A stretch of DNA of 64,000 nucleotides from Collinsella sp. AM18-10. Lineage in GTDB: Bacteria > Actinomycetota > Coriobacteriia > Coriobacteriales > Coriobacteriaceae. Positions 23,023 through 31,985 of the stretch are shown here, piece by piece (position 1 is the first letter of the stretch; every line of letters begins with the position of its first letter). Location of the stretch: positions 8,118 through 72,117 of the forward strand of contig NZ_QRJO01000009.1 of the NCBI RefSeq assembly GCF_003471585.1, read 5' to 3'. A program made the position numbers and the translations under genes. Under the pieces are notes generated by a model. That model searched no databases. It was not told the DNA's origin and worked only from the letters and a program-made list of their open reading frames with translations.

Positions 23023-25518
23023 ATGACCGCAACCGCCAGTCGAACCACCAACCGCAGACCCGAGCTTTTGGCGCCCGCCGGAGGGCCCGAGCCCTTTGCT
23101 GCCGCACTCGCCGCCGGGGCAGACGCCATCTACTGCGGCATGGGCAGCTTCAACGCACGCCGCAAGGCCACCAACTTTACCGACGAGGCCTTTGAGCAGG
23201 CCTGCCGCGCCGCGCATCTAGCCGGCTCGCGCGTCTACGTCACGGTCAACATCGTCATCAAGCAGTCCGAGATGAGCGATGCGCTGCAGCTCATCCATCG
23301 CTGCTCCACGCTGGGCGCCGACGCCTTCATCATCCAGGACTGGGGCCTGTTCTTTGAGGTCAAGCGCACCATGCCCGGCATCGAGACGCATATCTCGACC
23401 CAGGCGAACATCCACGACGACCGCGGAACCCTTTGGTGCCGCGAGCAGGGCGCCGACCGCGTGACCCTCTCGCGCGAGCTTTCCATCGACGAGATTGCCG
23501 CCATTCACGATGCCGCGCCCGATGTGGACCTTGAGGTCTTTAGCCATGGCGCCATCTGCTTTTGCTACTCTGGCCTGTGTCTGCTTTCGAGCTTTGCCAT
23601 GGCGGGCCGCTCGGCCAACCGCGGCATGTGCGCTCAACCCTGTCGCCTGCCTTACGAGCTGATCGACGAGAACGGCCGCTCGCTCTCCCCTGCCGGTCGC
23701 GAGCGCGCGCTGTGCCCGCGCGACACCAACACTTCGCAGCTTGTTCGCCGTCTGTATGACGCCGGCGCCGCATCGCTCAAGCTCGAGGGCCGCATGAAGG
23801 CTCCCGATTACGTGTATTCCACCGTCGACGTGTATCGTCATCAGATTGACGATATGCTGGCCGATGTTTCGACCTCTAAGGACGAGGAAGCCGCCCGTCA
23901 GCGCCAGCTCAAGCGCTGCTTTAACCGCGACTTTACGCACGCCTATCAGGACGGCACCTCGGGCGACGAGATGATGAGCTATGAGCGTTCCAACAACCGC
24001 GGACAGATCGTGGGCACGGTGCTGGGCAGCCGCCCGGCCAACCGCGATGTGCGCGGCCTCAAGCCCGACGACCGCCGTCGCCGCGCCGCCATCGCCCGCA
24101 TTGAGCTGTTTGAGCCCGTGGGCAAGGGCGACCTGCTGGAGCTTCGCCACGATAACGAGTTTGACCAGTTCCTGACCACCATTGCCGCCGATGATGCCGC
24201 TGCCGGCGATGTTATCGAGTGTCGCGTGCCCCGTAGCATGCCCGAGGGCTGCCGCGTCCGCGTGATTCGCAGCCAGCGTGCCATCGACGCCGCCGGCGCC
24301 GCGCTCAAGCGCGATGTGCTGCGCCGCCGCGCTGTTGATGTGTCCGTCGTGGCGCGCATGGGCAAGCCGTTTACTGTCACACTCACCTGCTGTGACGACC
24401 CCGCGCTCACCGCCACCGCCACGGGCTTCACCGTCGAGGCCGCCAAGACCCGTGCGGTCGAGGCGTCCGATCTGGTTGAGCACGTCGGGCGCATGGGCTC
24501 CTCTCCCTTTGAGGCCGCGAGCTTTGAGGTGGCGCTCGATGAGGGCTGCGGCATGGGCTTTTCCGCCGTGCACAAGGTGCGCGCCGCCGCTTGTAAGGCG
24601 CTGGAAGAGGCCATTCTGGCACCGTATGAGGAGCGCGCCCGCACGCTCGAGCTACCGGCGACTGTCACCAATGATTCCCGCCCCGCGCCCGAGCACTACC
24701 GCGATGAGCCGCAGATCTGCGCTACCGTCACCTCGCTCGAGGCCGCCGAGGCCGCTCGCGCGGAGGGTGCAACGCGCATCTACATGACCACCGACGCGCT
24801 CGATGCGGCCAAGCTCTCCCCCGCCGATACGTTTGAGCAGGGCATCGTACCCGTGCTCGATGAGGTCTGCCGCGCCGTTGACCACGTCCGCGTTGACCCA
24901 TGGGTTGTTGCTGGCGCCACGGTCGCTATTGGCAACATCTCTGAGCTTGCCCTGGCCGCCCAGGTTGGCGCCACGGCCGAGATTCGCTCTTGCCTGCCGG
25001 TGCACAACACGCCCTGCATGGAGGCACTCGCCGAACGCGGAGCCGGCGCGTTTTGGCTCTCGCCCGAGATCACGCTCGACGAGATTGTCTCGCTCGGCGC
25101 CGCCGCGCCCGCGGCTCTGGGCATCACCGTCTTTGGCCGCCCGCGCGTCATGACAAGCGAGCATTGCATTCTGCAGGTTGCCAACGGCTGCATCCACGAT
25201 TGCGCCAACTGCCGCCTGCGTGCCCGCAAGCTCTCGCTCAAGAATATCGACGGAAAGGTCATGCCGGTGCGTACCGACATCCACGGCCGCTCACGCTTGT
25301 ACGACGCCTACCCCATCGACCTCACGCCGCAAGTTCCGCAGCTGCTCGATGCCGACGTGCGCCGTCTTATGGTCGACGGAACCTTGCTCGAGGCCGATGA
25401 GATTGGCCGTGCCGTCGCTCGCGTCCGTCGCGCTGTCGAGGCGGCTCAAGCCGGCCGCAAGCCGGCCGCCCGCCTGCGCGGCGCCACCTCGGGCTGCATG
25501 TTTGTGGGAATTAGCTAA
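23023..25518 (+). CDS. U32-family protein with C-terminal DUF3656-like part (RlhA/TrhP type)
   Basis: An 831-residue member of the peptidase U32 group. The N-terminal barrel starts at RPELLAPAGGPEPFAAALAA. The Cys-rich family signature CFCYSGLCLLSS ... GMCAQPCRLPYEL follows at about 180-215. Family members RlhA and TrhP are now known to modify RNA (23S rRNA or tRNA hydroxylation) rather than digest collagen; the long C-terminus is like RlhA's DUF3656. I cannot tell which RNA is the substrate here. GAAAGG precedes the ATG. The downstream pseudouridine synthase, 15 bases away, supports an RNA-modification role. Confidence 0.85.
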   Translation: MTATASRTTNRRPELLAPAGGPEPFAAALAAGADAIYCGMGSFNARRKATNFTDEAFEQACRAAHLAGSRVYVTVNIVIKQSEMSDALQLIHRCSTLGADAFIIQDWGLFFEVKRTMPGIETHISTQANIHDDRGTLWCREQGADRVTLSRELSIDEIAAIHDAAPDVDLEVFSHGAICFCYSGLCLLSSFAMAGRSANRGMCAQPCRLPYELIDENGRSLSPAGRERALCPRDTNTSQLVRRLYDAGAASLKLEGRMKAPDYVYSTVDVYRHQIDDMLADVSTSKDEEAARQRQLKRCFNRDFTHAYQDGTSGDEMMSYERSNNRGQIVGTVLGSRPANRDVRGLKPDDRRRRAAIARIELFEPVGKGDLLELRHDNEFDQFLTTIAADDAAAGDVIECRVPRSMPEGCRVRVIRSQRAIDAAGAALKRDVLRRRAVDVSVVARMGKPFTVTLTCCDDPALTATATGFTVEAAKTRAVEASDLVEHVGRMGSSPFEAASFEVALDEGCGMGFSAVHKVRAAACKALEEAILAPYEERARTLELPATVTNDSRPAPEHYRDEPQICATVTSLEAAEAARAEGATRIYMTTDALDAAKLSPADTFEQGIVPVLDEVCRAVDHVRVDPWVVAGATVAIGNISELALAAQVGATAEIRSCLPVHNTPCMEALAERGAGAFWLSPEITLDEIVSLGAAAPAALGITVFGRPRVMTSEHCILQVANGCIHDCANCRLRARKLSLKNIDGKVMPVRTDIHGRSRLYDAYPIDLTPQVPQLLDADVRRLMVDGTLLEADEIGRAVARVRRAVEAAQAGRKPAARLRGATSGCMFVGIS

Positions 25519-25533
25519 CCGAAAGGCTTACAC

Positions 25534-26193
25534 GTGAACGAAGAACCTCAAGTCCTCTATTGCGACGCCTGGCTCATGGCCATCGACAAGCCCGCCGGCA
25601 TGATCGTCCACGGCGACGGCACCGGCGAGCGCACGCTCACCGACTACGCCAGCGACCTGCTGCTGGCGATGGGCGACGGCTTTGCCGCGACCGATATGCA
25701 GCCGCTCAACCGCTTGGACCGTGACACCACCGGCGTGGTGCTGTTCTCACTCGACAAGCAGACGCAGCCCGCCTTTGACCAGATGATCATCGACCACGCG
25801 TTCGAAAAGCACTACCTGGCGCTCGCCGAGGGCAAGATCGACTGGAACGAAAAGCTCATCGACAAGCCCATCGCCCGCGACCGTCACGACAGCCGCAAGA
25901 TGCGCGTCGGCGCCAGCGGCAAGCCGTCTCAAACGCGCGTGAAGGTGCTCAAACGTCTTAAGAGCCGTCGTGGCCTGCCCACGCGCTCGTATATCGATGT
26001 CGAGTTGCTCACCGGCCGCAAGCACCAGATCCGCGTACATCTGGCCAGCGAGCGCCATCCCCTGGTGGGCGATGACCTGTACGGAACGCCGCGTCCCTAC
26101 GGCCTGATGCTCCATGCCCACAGCGTGTCCTTTACGCATCCCGTAACCGGCGAGCACATCCACATCGAAGCCCCCTGCCCCTGGGAGCCCTAA
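25534..26193 (+). CDS. RluA-family pseudouridine synthase
   Basis: A 219-residue enzyme converting uridine to pseudouridine in rRNA or tRNA. The catalytic aspartate lies in PLNRLDRDTTGVVLFS, and the later motifs GRKHQIRVHLAS and HPLVGDDLYG are present. It lacks the N-terminal S4 domain found in RluC/RluD, so it is a short, RluA-like form. The start is a GTG preceded by GAAAGG. It is probably co-transcribed with the U32 gene, and a terminator-like repeat follows directly. Confidence 0.9.
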   Translation: MNEEPQVLYCDAWLMAIDKPAGMIVHGDGTGERTLTDYASDLLLAMGDGFAATDMQPLNRLDRDTTGVVLFSLDKQTQPAFDQMIIDHAFEKHYLALAEGKIDWNEKLIDKPIARDRHDSRKMRVGASGKPSQTRVKVLKRLKSRRGLPTRSYIDVELLTGRKHQIRVHLASERHPLVGDDLYGTPRPYGLMLHAHSVSFTHPVTGEHIHIEAPCPWEP

Positions 26194-26231
26194 ACCACCA
26201 CAAAGGGGACAGGCACCTTTGTGGTGGTTTT
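26194..26231 (+). terminator. Terminator-like hairpin with GGGGACAGGCACC motif (copy 1)
   Basis: AACCACCACAAAGG / CCTTTGTGGTGGTTTT stem around GGACAGGCA. It follows the pseudouridine synthase stop without a gap and has a T-run, so it can terminate. A nearly identical copy lies at 26562-26600, so it is also a dispersed repeat. Confidence 0.8.
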
Positions 26232-26261
26232 GCCGCGATGGCTCTGCCGGATTCCCAAACA

Positions 26262-26477
26262 TCTCGATCTGTAACAGCTAAAGCCCATTTTGCGGTCCAT
26301 CTGTTACAGATCGAGACATTCGAATCCCCTCAAGGGAATAATCTCAATCTGTAACAGTAACTCGGCAAAATCAGTCCCAGATGTTACAGATTGAGACAAA
26401 GGGACGGCGCGGTTCGTAAGTATCTCGATCTGTAACACCTAGCCCACTTTTTACGGTCCAGTTGTTACAGACTTAGA
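26262..26477. repeat. Three tandem palindromes, 80-81-bp period
   Basis: Units at 26262-26316, 26342-26396 and 26423-26477. Each has arms TCTCRATCTGTAACA and TGTTACAGATYGAGA around a 23-25-base loop. Unit 1 pairs G with C where unit 2 pairs A with T, so the pairing is kept while the base changes. Unit 3 has two mismatches. Loops of units 1 and 3 share CCCA-TTTT-CGGTCCA. No gene lies in the stretch. Confidence 0.85.
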
Positions 26478-26496
26478 CAAACCGGCAGACAACGAA

Positions 26497-26533
26497 AGCG
26501 GCGACGCCCGTGATGGACGTTGCCGCTTTTCTA
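26497..26533. terminator. Hairpin with T-run between repeat cluster and deoR gene
   Basis: AAAGCGGCGACG / CGTTGCCGCTTTTC stem with an 11-base loop. It could end transcription entering from the left. Confidence 0.6.
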
Positions 26534-26561
26534 TTGAGAAAACTACTCGGTTTTCGTTACT

Positions 26562-26600
26562 AACCACCACAATGGGGACAGGCACCTTTGTGGTGGTTTT
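26562..26600. terminator. Terminator-like GGGGACAGGCACC hairpin (copy 2)
   Basis: Almost identical to copy 1 at 26194-26231 (one A to T change in the arm), same orientation. It is 22 bp from the 3' end of the minus-strand deoR-type gene. Confidence 0.7.
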
Positions 26601-26622
26601 GGCCTTAGCCCGTCCCCTGTTG

Positions 26623-27369
26623 TTAGACCGTGATGACGTTGTCCATTGCCCGGTACTTGGCGGGGACCTCGCCTGCGGTAATAATCGTTGCGTCGCGGAA
26701 GTCCGCAAACTTGACGGGCGCCACCATGCCAAATTTGCTGGCGTCCGAGATTACGAAGCGTTTGGCCGTATGACGCATCGAGATGCGCTTTACTTGGGCC
26801 TCCTCGATATCGGGCGCCGTGAAGCCCTGCTCGGCGGCGATGCCATTAGAGCCCCAAAAGCCACAGTTGAAGTTGTAGCGATCTAAGGTTGCCAAGGCAT
26901 CGGGGCCAACGAGCGCCTCGGTCTCGGGTTTGAGCTCGCCGCCCAGCACCACGGTACGCATGCCGCGCAAAGCGAGATGCTGAGCATGGAGCACGGAATC
27001 AGTCACATAGGTGACCCCTTCGAGATGCGGAAGATGCTCGATGAGCCTGAGCGTCGTCGAACCCGAATCGATGTACACAAAGCTCTCGGGCTCTACCAGC
27101 GCCGCCGCACGGGCGCAGATACGTTCCTTGTCGTCGTTATGGAGATCGCTGCGCTCATTAAGCGTTAGGTCGCGCGTCACGTGCGCGCGCTCAAGGCTTG
27201 TCGCGCCGCCGTGCACCTTGGCGATGCGGTGCGCTCGGTCAAGTGTCTGCAGGTCGCGTCGAATGGTAGAAGCCGTCACACCCAGGGCATCGGCAAGCTC
27301 TGGCACCGTTACTGAGCCAGCCTGTTGCACCATCGAGACGATCGCATTGAGTCTATCTTCCGCGAGCAT
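26623..27369 (-). CDS. DeoR-family transcriptional regulator
   Basis: A 248-residue regulator. The N-terminal helix-turn-helix is VTVPELADALGVTASTIRRD (about residues 19-38), followed by the family's RIAKVHGGAT. The C-terminal phosphosugar-sensor domain contains YIDSGSTTLRLIEHL. The gene starts 3 bases after the oxidoreductase stop, so both are one operon and the protein probably controls it. Clustered 10-bp repeats upstream of the oxidoreductase are candidate operators. Confidence 0.92.
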   Translation of the reverse strand: MLAEDRLNAIVSMVQQAGSVTVPELADALGVTASTIRRDLQTLDRAHRIAKVHGGATSLERAHVTRDLTLNERSDLHNDDKERICARAAALVEPESFVYIDSGSTTLRLIEHLPHLEGVTYVTDSVLHAQHLALRGMRTVVLGGELKPETEALVGPDALATLDRYNFNCGFWGSNGIAAEQGFTAPDIEEAQVKRISMRHTAKRFVISDASKFGMVAPVKFADFRDATIITAGEVPAKYRAMDNVITV

Positions 27370-27372
27370 CGC

Positions 27373-28452
27373 TTACTCCTCCTCGGGGTAGACGACTCCC
27401 CAATCGGCACGGAGCTTGGTCATCAGCTCCATAACATCAGAAGCATAATCCAGAAGCTCACGCTTGGAATCATCGCCGGCGACGGCCTTCTCGAGGTCAG
27501 CCATCTCGTAGCATAGGGCGTAAGCCTCGGTGCCCGCGGCGACCTCCTCGCGATGACCGTCCGCAGTCCACACGATCGTCGCATGATCGGCACGCGGATA
27601 TTCGTTGACCTCGATATAGCACTTATCGAAGCTAATAATCGAGCGCTTGGGCTGCTTGGAGTGGAGCGTAAGACTCACGACGCCCAGCTGCTGCTCGGCG
27701 TTTCGGCAGACAATGCCGCCCGCGACATCGACACCAGCCTCGCAGGTGTTGCCGAGCGAAACAACTTCGGTTGGCTGGCTGGCCATAAACAGGCGCATGA
27801 CCGAAAGGGCATACACGCCAATATCGAGCATGGCACCGCCGGCAAGGTTGCGATTGTAGAAACGGTTGGTCAGGTCGCCGTACTCCTTGTAGCTACCAAA
27901 GTTGAGCTGAGCGAGGTTCATGCGGCCGAACTCGCCGGCATCCATGCGACGACGCAGCTCCTGATACAAGGGCATATGAAGCACCGTGGTAGCGTCCATA
28001 AGGACAACGTTGTGCTCGGCGGCAATGGCACGGGCCTCATCGAGTTCAGCGGAATTGAGGGTAATGGCCTTCTCGCAGAGCACGTGCTTGCCGGCTGCCA
28101 GGGCAGCGCGCAGATAGGTGATATGAGTGTTGTGCGGGGTAGTGATGTAGACGGCGTCGATGCCAGGATCGGCGTAGAGGTCCTCAACCGTGTCGTAGAC
28201 CTTCTCGATGCCATACTGCTCGGCAAAAGCCTGAGCCTTGGACAGCGTACGGTTGGCGACGCCCGCAAGCTTGCGACCGGCAAGAGCAAGGGACTGAGCC
28301 ATCTGGTTGGCGATAACGCCGCAACCGATGACGGCCCAATGGAGCTCGGGAGCCGTAAAAATATCGTCGGGGAACGGCTTGTCCTGGACCGAAGCGAACG
28401 CTGCTTTGGCGGCTGCCGCGGCGTCGAGCGGAGCCTGCTTGGAATCTGCCAT
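27373..28452 (-). CDS. Gfo/Idh/MocA-family NAD(P)-dependent oxidoreductase
   Basis: A 359-residue sugar-type dehydrogenase. The Rossmann start is LHWAVIGCGVIANQMAQSLA at about residues 33-52. The family's EKP motif appears as EKAITLN, and the C-terminal domain is typical (LNFGSYKEYGDL, GGAMLDIGVYALSVMRLF). It has about 30 extra residues before the Rossmann fold. The substrate, probably a sugar, inositol or sugar acid, is not determinable from sequence. First gene of an operon with the DeoR-type regulator. Confidence 0.9.
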   Translation of the reverse strand: MADSKQAPLDAAAAAKAAFASVQDKPFPDDIFTAPELHWAVIGCGVIANQMAQSLALAGRKLAGVANRTLSKAQAFAEQYGIEKVYDTVEDLYADPGIDAVYITTPHNTHITYLRAALAAGKHVLCEKAITLNSAELDEARAIAAEHNVVLMDATTVLHMPLYQELRRRMDAGEFGRMNLAQLNFGSYKEYGDLTNRFYNRNLAGGAMLDIGVYALSVMRLFMASQPTEVVSLGNTCEAGVDVAGGIVCRNAEQQLGVVSLTLHSKQPKRSIISFDKCYIEVNEYPRADHATIVWTADGHREEVAAGTEAYALCYEMADLEKAVAGDDSKRELLDYASDVMELMTKLRADWGVVYPEEE

Positions 28453-28727
28453 TATGTGCCTCCTGTGTCATAGAACGCCTTGCTTTCTGACAGCTCTATA
28501 TTCGCACAAACACGCGCTTCTGTGCGCGTTTTTGCGTATATCACCGCTAAACGATCATTGTTGTCCCGAAAACGGCGCATCTATACGCATGGGTGTGCAA
28601 TTAACGCAATCTAACGCGCATAAACGCGCACACAAGCAATTTGTACAGCGCACCCGCTCATCTATGCTTGCCCATTAAGGGCACTCATTTAAGTCTGCCC
28701 CCCAATGAGTGCAATGAGTAGGGATAG
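28453..28727. promoter_or_regulatory. Oxidoreductase promoter region with phased AACGCGCA repeats
   Basis: Three near-identical 10-bp repeats (TAACGCAATC, TAACGCGCAT, AAACGCGCAC) run head to tail at 28602-28631. An inverted relative GTGCGCGTTTTTGCG lies at about 28521-28535. These are likely binding sites for the DeoR-type regulator. A small hairpin with 9-bp arms GCACTCATT/AATGAGTGC sits at 28681-28712. Confidence 0.5.
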
Positions 28728-28763
28728 AAAAAGGCCCGGGTGCCGTGGCATCCGGGCCTTTGC
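28728..28763 (-). terminator. Terminator of the ribosomal protein operon
   Basis: On the minus strand AAAGGCCCGGATGCC / GGCACCCGGGCCTTTTTC just after rplX. It marks a true end of this ribosomal operon. Confidence 0.9.
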
Positions 28764-28788
28764 TAGCAACTTAACTGTTGCGGGCAGC

Positions 28789-29094
28789 TTAGAACTTGTG
28801 GCCGCACTTCTTGCAGACGCGCAGCTTGTTCTTGCCGTCCTTCTCGTGACCGACGCGGGTAACCTTACCGCACTCGGGGCAAACGAGATTGACGTTGGAG
28901 GCGTCGATGGGAGCCTCCTGCGAAACGATGCCGCCCTGCTGGTTGGCAGCGTTGGGCTTGACGGCCTTCTTGACGACCGAAACGCCCTCGACAACGACCT
29001 TGTTCTCGGCGGGGAGAGCACGCAGGACAACGCCCTGCTTGCCGCGATCCTTACCAGAGAGAACCTGGACCTTATCGCCCTTCTTGATATACAT
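28789..29094 (-). CDS. rplX: 50S ribosomal protein L24
   Basis: A 101-residue assembly-initiator protein. The KOW segment [20 protein letters not shown] is at the N-terminus. A C-terminal zinc-ribbon-like [10 protein letters not shown] ... CKKCGHKF provides four cysteines. It is the last gene of the run; the usual next gene, rplE, is absent and a terminator follows instead. Confidence 0.96.
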   Translation of the reverse strand: MYIKKGDKVQVLSGKDRGKQGVVLRALPAENKVVVEGVSVVKKAVKPNAANQQGGIVSQEAPIDASNVNLVCPECGKVTRVGHEKDGKNKLRVCKKCGHKF

Positions 29095-29107
29095 ATATCT
29101 CCCCTAA

Positions 29108-29476
29108 CTACAGGGTCTCGGGAGCGAGCGAGACGATCTTCATGTACTTCTTGTCACGAAGCTCGCGAGCGACGGGCCCGAAGATACGGGTGCCGACGGG
29201 CGAACCATCGTTGTTGATGACAACGCAGGCGTTCTCATCAAAGCGAATGTAGGAGCCATCCTTGCGGCGGATCTCCTTAACGGTGCGAACGACGACGCAA
29301 CGGACAACGTCCTTCTTCTTGACGTTGGCGCCAGGGGTAGCCTCCTGGACAGCACCGATGAACACATCGCCGATGCCTGCATAACGACGCTTGGAACCGC
29401 CAAGCACCTTGATGCAGCGAATCTTGCGAGCGCCGGAGTTGTCGGCGACGTTCAGCATGGTTTGCATCTGAATCAT
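29108..29476 (-). CDS. rplN: 50S ribosomal protein L14
   Basis: The standard 122 residues starting [20 protein letters not shown], with the conserved [14 protein letters not shown] region. The gap to rpsQ upstream (118 bp) is longer than elsewhere in the operon and contains a small hairpin (GTGGTATGC/GCATACGCAC). Confidence 0.97.
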   Translation of the reverse strand: MIQMQTMLNVADNSGARKIRCIKVLGGSKRRYAGIGDVFIGAVQEATPGANVKKKDVVRCVVVRTVKEIRRKDGSYIRFDENACVVINNDGSPVGTRIFGPVARELRDKKYMKIVSLAPETL

Positions 29477-29594
29477 GGTAGATGTTCCTCCGAACTAAGA
29501 ACCGAAGAGAGGTGCGCAGCCTTTATACGACCCGTGGTATGCAAGCCAGGCATACGCACATCTTCGGAAACGTACAAGTCGTATGAGCGACTGC

Positions 29595-29855
29595 TTATTT
29601 AGCGCGCTCGACGACCTCGATGAGGCGCCAACGCTTCATCTTGGACATAGGACGGGTCTCCATAACGCGGACGGTGTCGCCCACGCCAGCCGTGCACTCC
29701 TCGTCGTGAGCGTGCAGCTTCTTGGAGCTGGTCATCATCTTGCCGTACTTAGGGTGACGCTTGCGCTCGGTGATGGTGACAACGATGGTCTTGGCACCGG
29801 AGACGGAGGTAACGACACCCGTACGGACCTTACGCGAGTTACGCGAATCAGTCAT
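29595..29855 (-). CDS. rpsQ: 30S ribosomal protein S17
   Basis: 86 residues, OB-fold protein binding 16S rRNA, recognised from RKVRTGVVTSVSGAKTIVV and VGDTVRVMETRPMSKMKRWR. It lies 16 bases after rpmC in the conserved L16-L29-S17 order. Confidence 0.97.
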   Translation of the reverse strand: MTDSRNSRKVRTGVVTSVSGAKTIVVTITERKRHPKYGKMMTSSKKLHAHDEECTAGVGDTVRVMETRPMSKMKRWRLIEVVERAK

Positions 29856-29871
29856 GTTCTCTCCTTAGGTC

Positions 29872-30087
29872 CTACTCGGCGACAGCGGACTTCTCCGCTG
29901 CGATCTCGCGGGCGCGCTGCTCCGTGAGGACGCGAGCGATGTCCTTCTTCACGGTGTTGACGCGAGCGGTGTTGTCCAGCTGGCTGGTGGCCATCTGGAA
30001 ACGAAGGTTAAAGAGCTCGGCGCGCATTTCCTTCAGCTTCTCAACGAGCTGAGCGTCCGAGAGCTCACGAATCTCTGCGGGCTTCAT
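29872..30087 (-). CDS. rpmC: 50S ribosomal protein L29
   Basis: 71 residues of two helices with the family ELFNLRFQMATSQLDN. The ATG overlaps the last base of the rplP stop, implying coupled translation. Confidence 0.96.
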   Translation of the reverse strand: MKPAEIRELSDAQLVEKLKEMRAELFNLRFQMATSQLDNTARVNTVKKDIARVLTEQRAREIAAEKSAVAE

Positions 30088-30590
30088 TAGTTCTCCTCCT
30101 TGGCGGCGGCGGCGTCCTCAGCAGCCCACTTGGCCTCGAGAGCGGCCTCCTCAGCCATCTCCTTCTCGATGCGCTGCTCAGCGTTCTTAGCAGCAACAAT
30201 CTTGGTCTTGATGGGGAGCTTGTGCTGCGCAAGACGCAGAGCCTCGCGAGCGACCTCCTCGGGAACACCCTTGACCTCGAACATGATGCGGCCGGGCTTG
30301 ACGACGGCCACCCACTCCTCGGGGTTACCCTTACCAGAACCCATGCGAGTCTCGGCAGGCTTCTTGGTGATGGGCTTATCGGGGAAGATCGTGATGTAGA
30401 CACGACCGCCACGCTTCATGTAGCGGGTCATGGCAATACGAGCGGCCTCGATCTGACGGTTGGTGATCCAATGTGCCTCGAGAGCCTGGATACCAAACTC
30501 GCCGAAATGCAGCTCGGTATTACCCTTGGCCTGGCCCTTCATGGAGCCACGCTGCACCTTGCGGTGAAGAATACGCTTAGGGGCAAGCAC
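30087..30590 (-). CDS. rplP: 50S ribosomal protein L16 with C-terminal extension
   Basis: 167 residues. The first about 137 are canonical L16 ([35 protein letters not shown]). A charged, Ala/Glu-rich tail of about 30 residues follows ([20 protein letters not shown]), longer than the usual 137-140-residue protein. The GTG start overlaps the rpsC stop (TAGTG). Confidence 0.96.
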   Translation of the reverse strand: MLAPKRILHRKVQRGSMKGQAKGNTELHFGEFGIQALEAHWITNRQIEAARIAMTRYMKRGGRVYITIFPDKPITKKPAETRMGSGKGNPEEWVAVVKPGRIMFEVKGVPEEVAREALRLAQHKLPIKTKIVAAKNAEQRIEKEMAEEAALEAKWAAEDAAAAKEEN

Positions 30591-31300
30591 TACTGACCCC
30601 TCCTCTCGGAGTTACGACGACGAGGACGGGAAGAGCCCTCGAGTGCAGGGTTGGGAACAGGCTGGCCCGGGAGCTTCTCGCCCAGGTAGATCCAGACCTT
30701 CACGCCGCAAGCGCCCATGGTGGTGCTGGCGACAGCCGTGCCGTAGTCGATCTTGGCACGGAGGGTGTGCAGAGGCACGCGACCCTCGCGGTACCACTCA
30801 CGACGGCCCATCTCGGCACCGCCGAGACGACCGGAGCACTGGATACGGATGCCCTTAGCGCCGGCCTTGCGGGCAGACTGGACAGCCTTGCGCATAGCGC
30901 GACGGAAGGCAACGCGGCCCTCGAGCTGCTCGGCGATAGACTGAGCAACGAGGTTGGCGTCGAGCTCGGGGCGCTTGATCTCGACAACGTCGACGGAGAG
31001 CTGGCCCTTGGAGACGCCAGCGACCTTCTCGAGCTCGGTGCGGAGGGTATCGATCTCGGCACCCTTCTTACCGATGACAACGCCGGGGCGAGCGGTGAGG
31101 ATGATGACCTTCACCTTGTCGCCAGCGCGCTCGATCTCTACGCGGGAGACAGCTGCGCGGGAAAGACGCTTCTCGAGGTACTTGCGAATCTCGAGATCGT
31201 TACCGAGGGTCTTAGCGTAATCCTTCTCTGCGAACCAGCGGGAGCGCCAGTTCTCGGTGATGCCAAGACGGAAGCCGGTGGGGTAGACTTTCTGACCCAT
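30590..31300 (-). CDS. rpsC: 30S ribosomal protein S3
   Basis: 236 residues starting [20 protein letters not shown], with the KH domain [15 protein letters not shown]. The C-terminus ends in an Arg-rich tail. Normal position between rplV and rplP. Confidence 0.97.
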   Translation of the reverse strand: MGQKVYPTGFRLGITENWRSRWFAEKDYAKTLGNDLEIRKYLEKRLSRAAVSRVEIERAGDKVKVIILTARPGVVIGKKGAEIDTLRTELEKVAGVSKGQLSVDVVEIKRPELDANLVAQSIAEQLEGRVAFRRAMRKAVQSARKAGAKGIRIQCSGRLGGAEMGRREWYREGRVPLHTLRAKIDYGTAVASTTMGACGVKVWIYLGEKLPGQPVPNPALEGSSRPRRRNSERRGQ

Positions 31301-31306
31301 ACAGCT

Positions 31307-31678
31307 TTACGCCTCCTTTCGAGGAGCAACGACGACGGTGATGTGGGAAGTACGCTTCAGAATGCGAGAAGCGGAACCCTTGGCGCGGGGACGGATGCGC
31401 TTAAGCGTCGGACCCTCGTCAACATAGGCAGCGGCGACAACCAGGTTGTCGGCACGCAGACCGTTGTTGTTCTCGGCGTTCGCAACGGCGGAACGGAGAA
31501 CCTTCTCGACATCCACGGCGACGGCGCGGTCGCAGAAGTGGAGGATGTCGAAGGCCTGAGCGACAGGCTTGCGGCGGATCAGATCGACCACCAGGCGGGC
31601 CTTGCTGGGGGAAACACGCACGTACTTAGCGACGGCGCGAACCTCGGTGGCCTCAGTTTCAATAGACTTAGTTGCCAT
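31307..31678 (-). CDS. rplV: 50S ribosomal protein L22
   Basis: 123 residues: [19 protein letters not shown] at the N-terminal core and [18 protein letters not shown] in the exit-tunnel hairpin. The tunnel loop has no deletion, so there is no sign of the macrolide-resistance type of change. Confidence 0.97.
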   Translation of the reverse strand: MATKSIETEATEVRAVAKYVRVSPSKARLVVDLIRRKPVAQAFDILHFCDRAVAVDVEKVLRSAVANAENNNGLRADNLVVAAAYVDEGPTLKRIRPRAKGSASRILKRTSHITVVVAPRKEA

Positions 31679-31692
31679 TTACGGTTAACCCC

Positions 31693-31953
31693 CTATTTGG
31701 CCTTGTGGCCACGGAACGTACGAGTCGGCGCGAACTCGCCGAGCTTGTGACCAACCATGGACTCGGTAACATACACGGGCACATGCTTGCGGCCGTCGTG
31801 GACGGCGATGGTGTGACCAACCATCTCGGGGAAGATGGTGGACGCGCGGGACCAGGTCTTCACGACGTCCTTCTTGCCAGCCTCGTTCATCGCGGTGATA
31901 CGCGAGAGAAGGCGAGTCTCCACGAACGGGCCCTTTTTGAGACTTCTGCTCAT
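31693..31953 (-). CDS. rpsS: 30S ribosomal protein S19
   Basis: 86 residues, [20 protein letters not shown] with the conserved [20 protein letters not shown]. Normal operon position. Confidence 0.97.
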   Translation of the reverse strand: MSRSLKKGPFVETRLLSRITAMNEAGKKDVVKTWSRASTIFPEMVGHTIAVHDGRKHVPVYVTESMVGHKLGEFAPTRTFRGHKAK

Positions 31954-31985
31954 AAGTGCTTTCTCCTAAAACTCGGTATCCGAAA

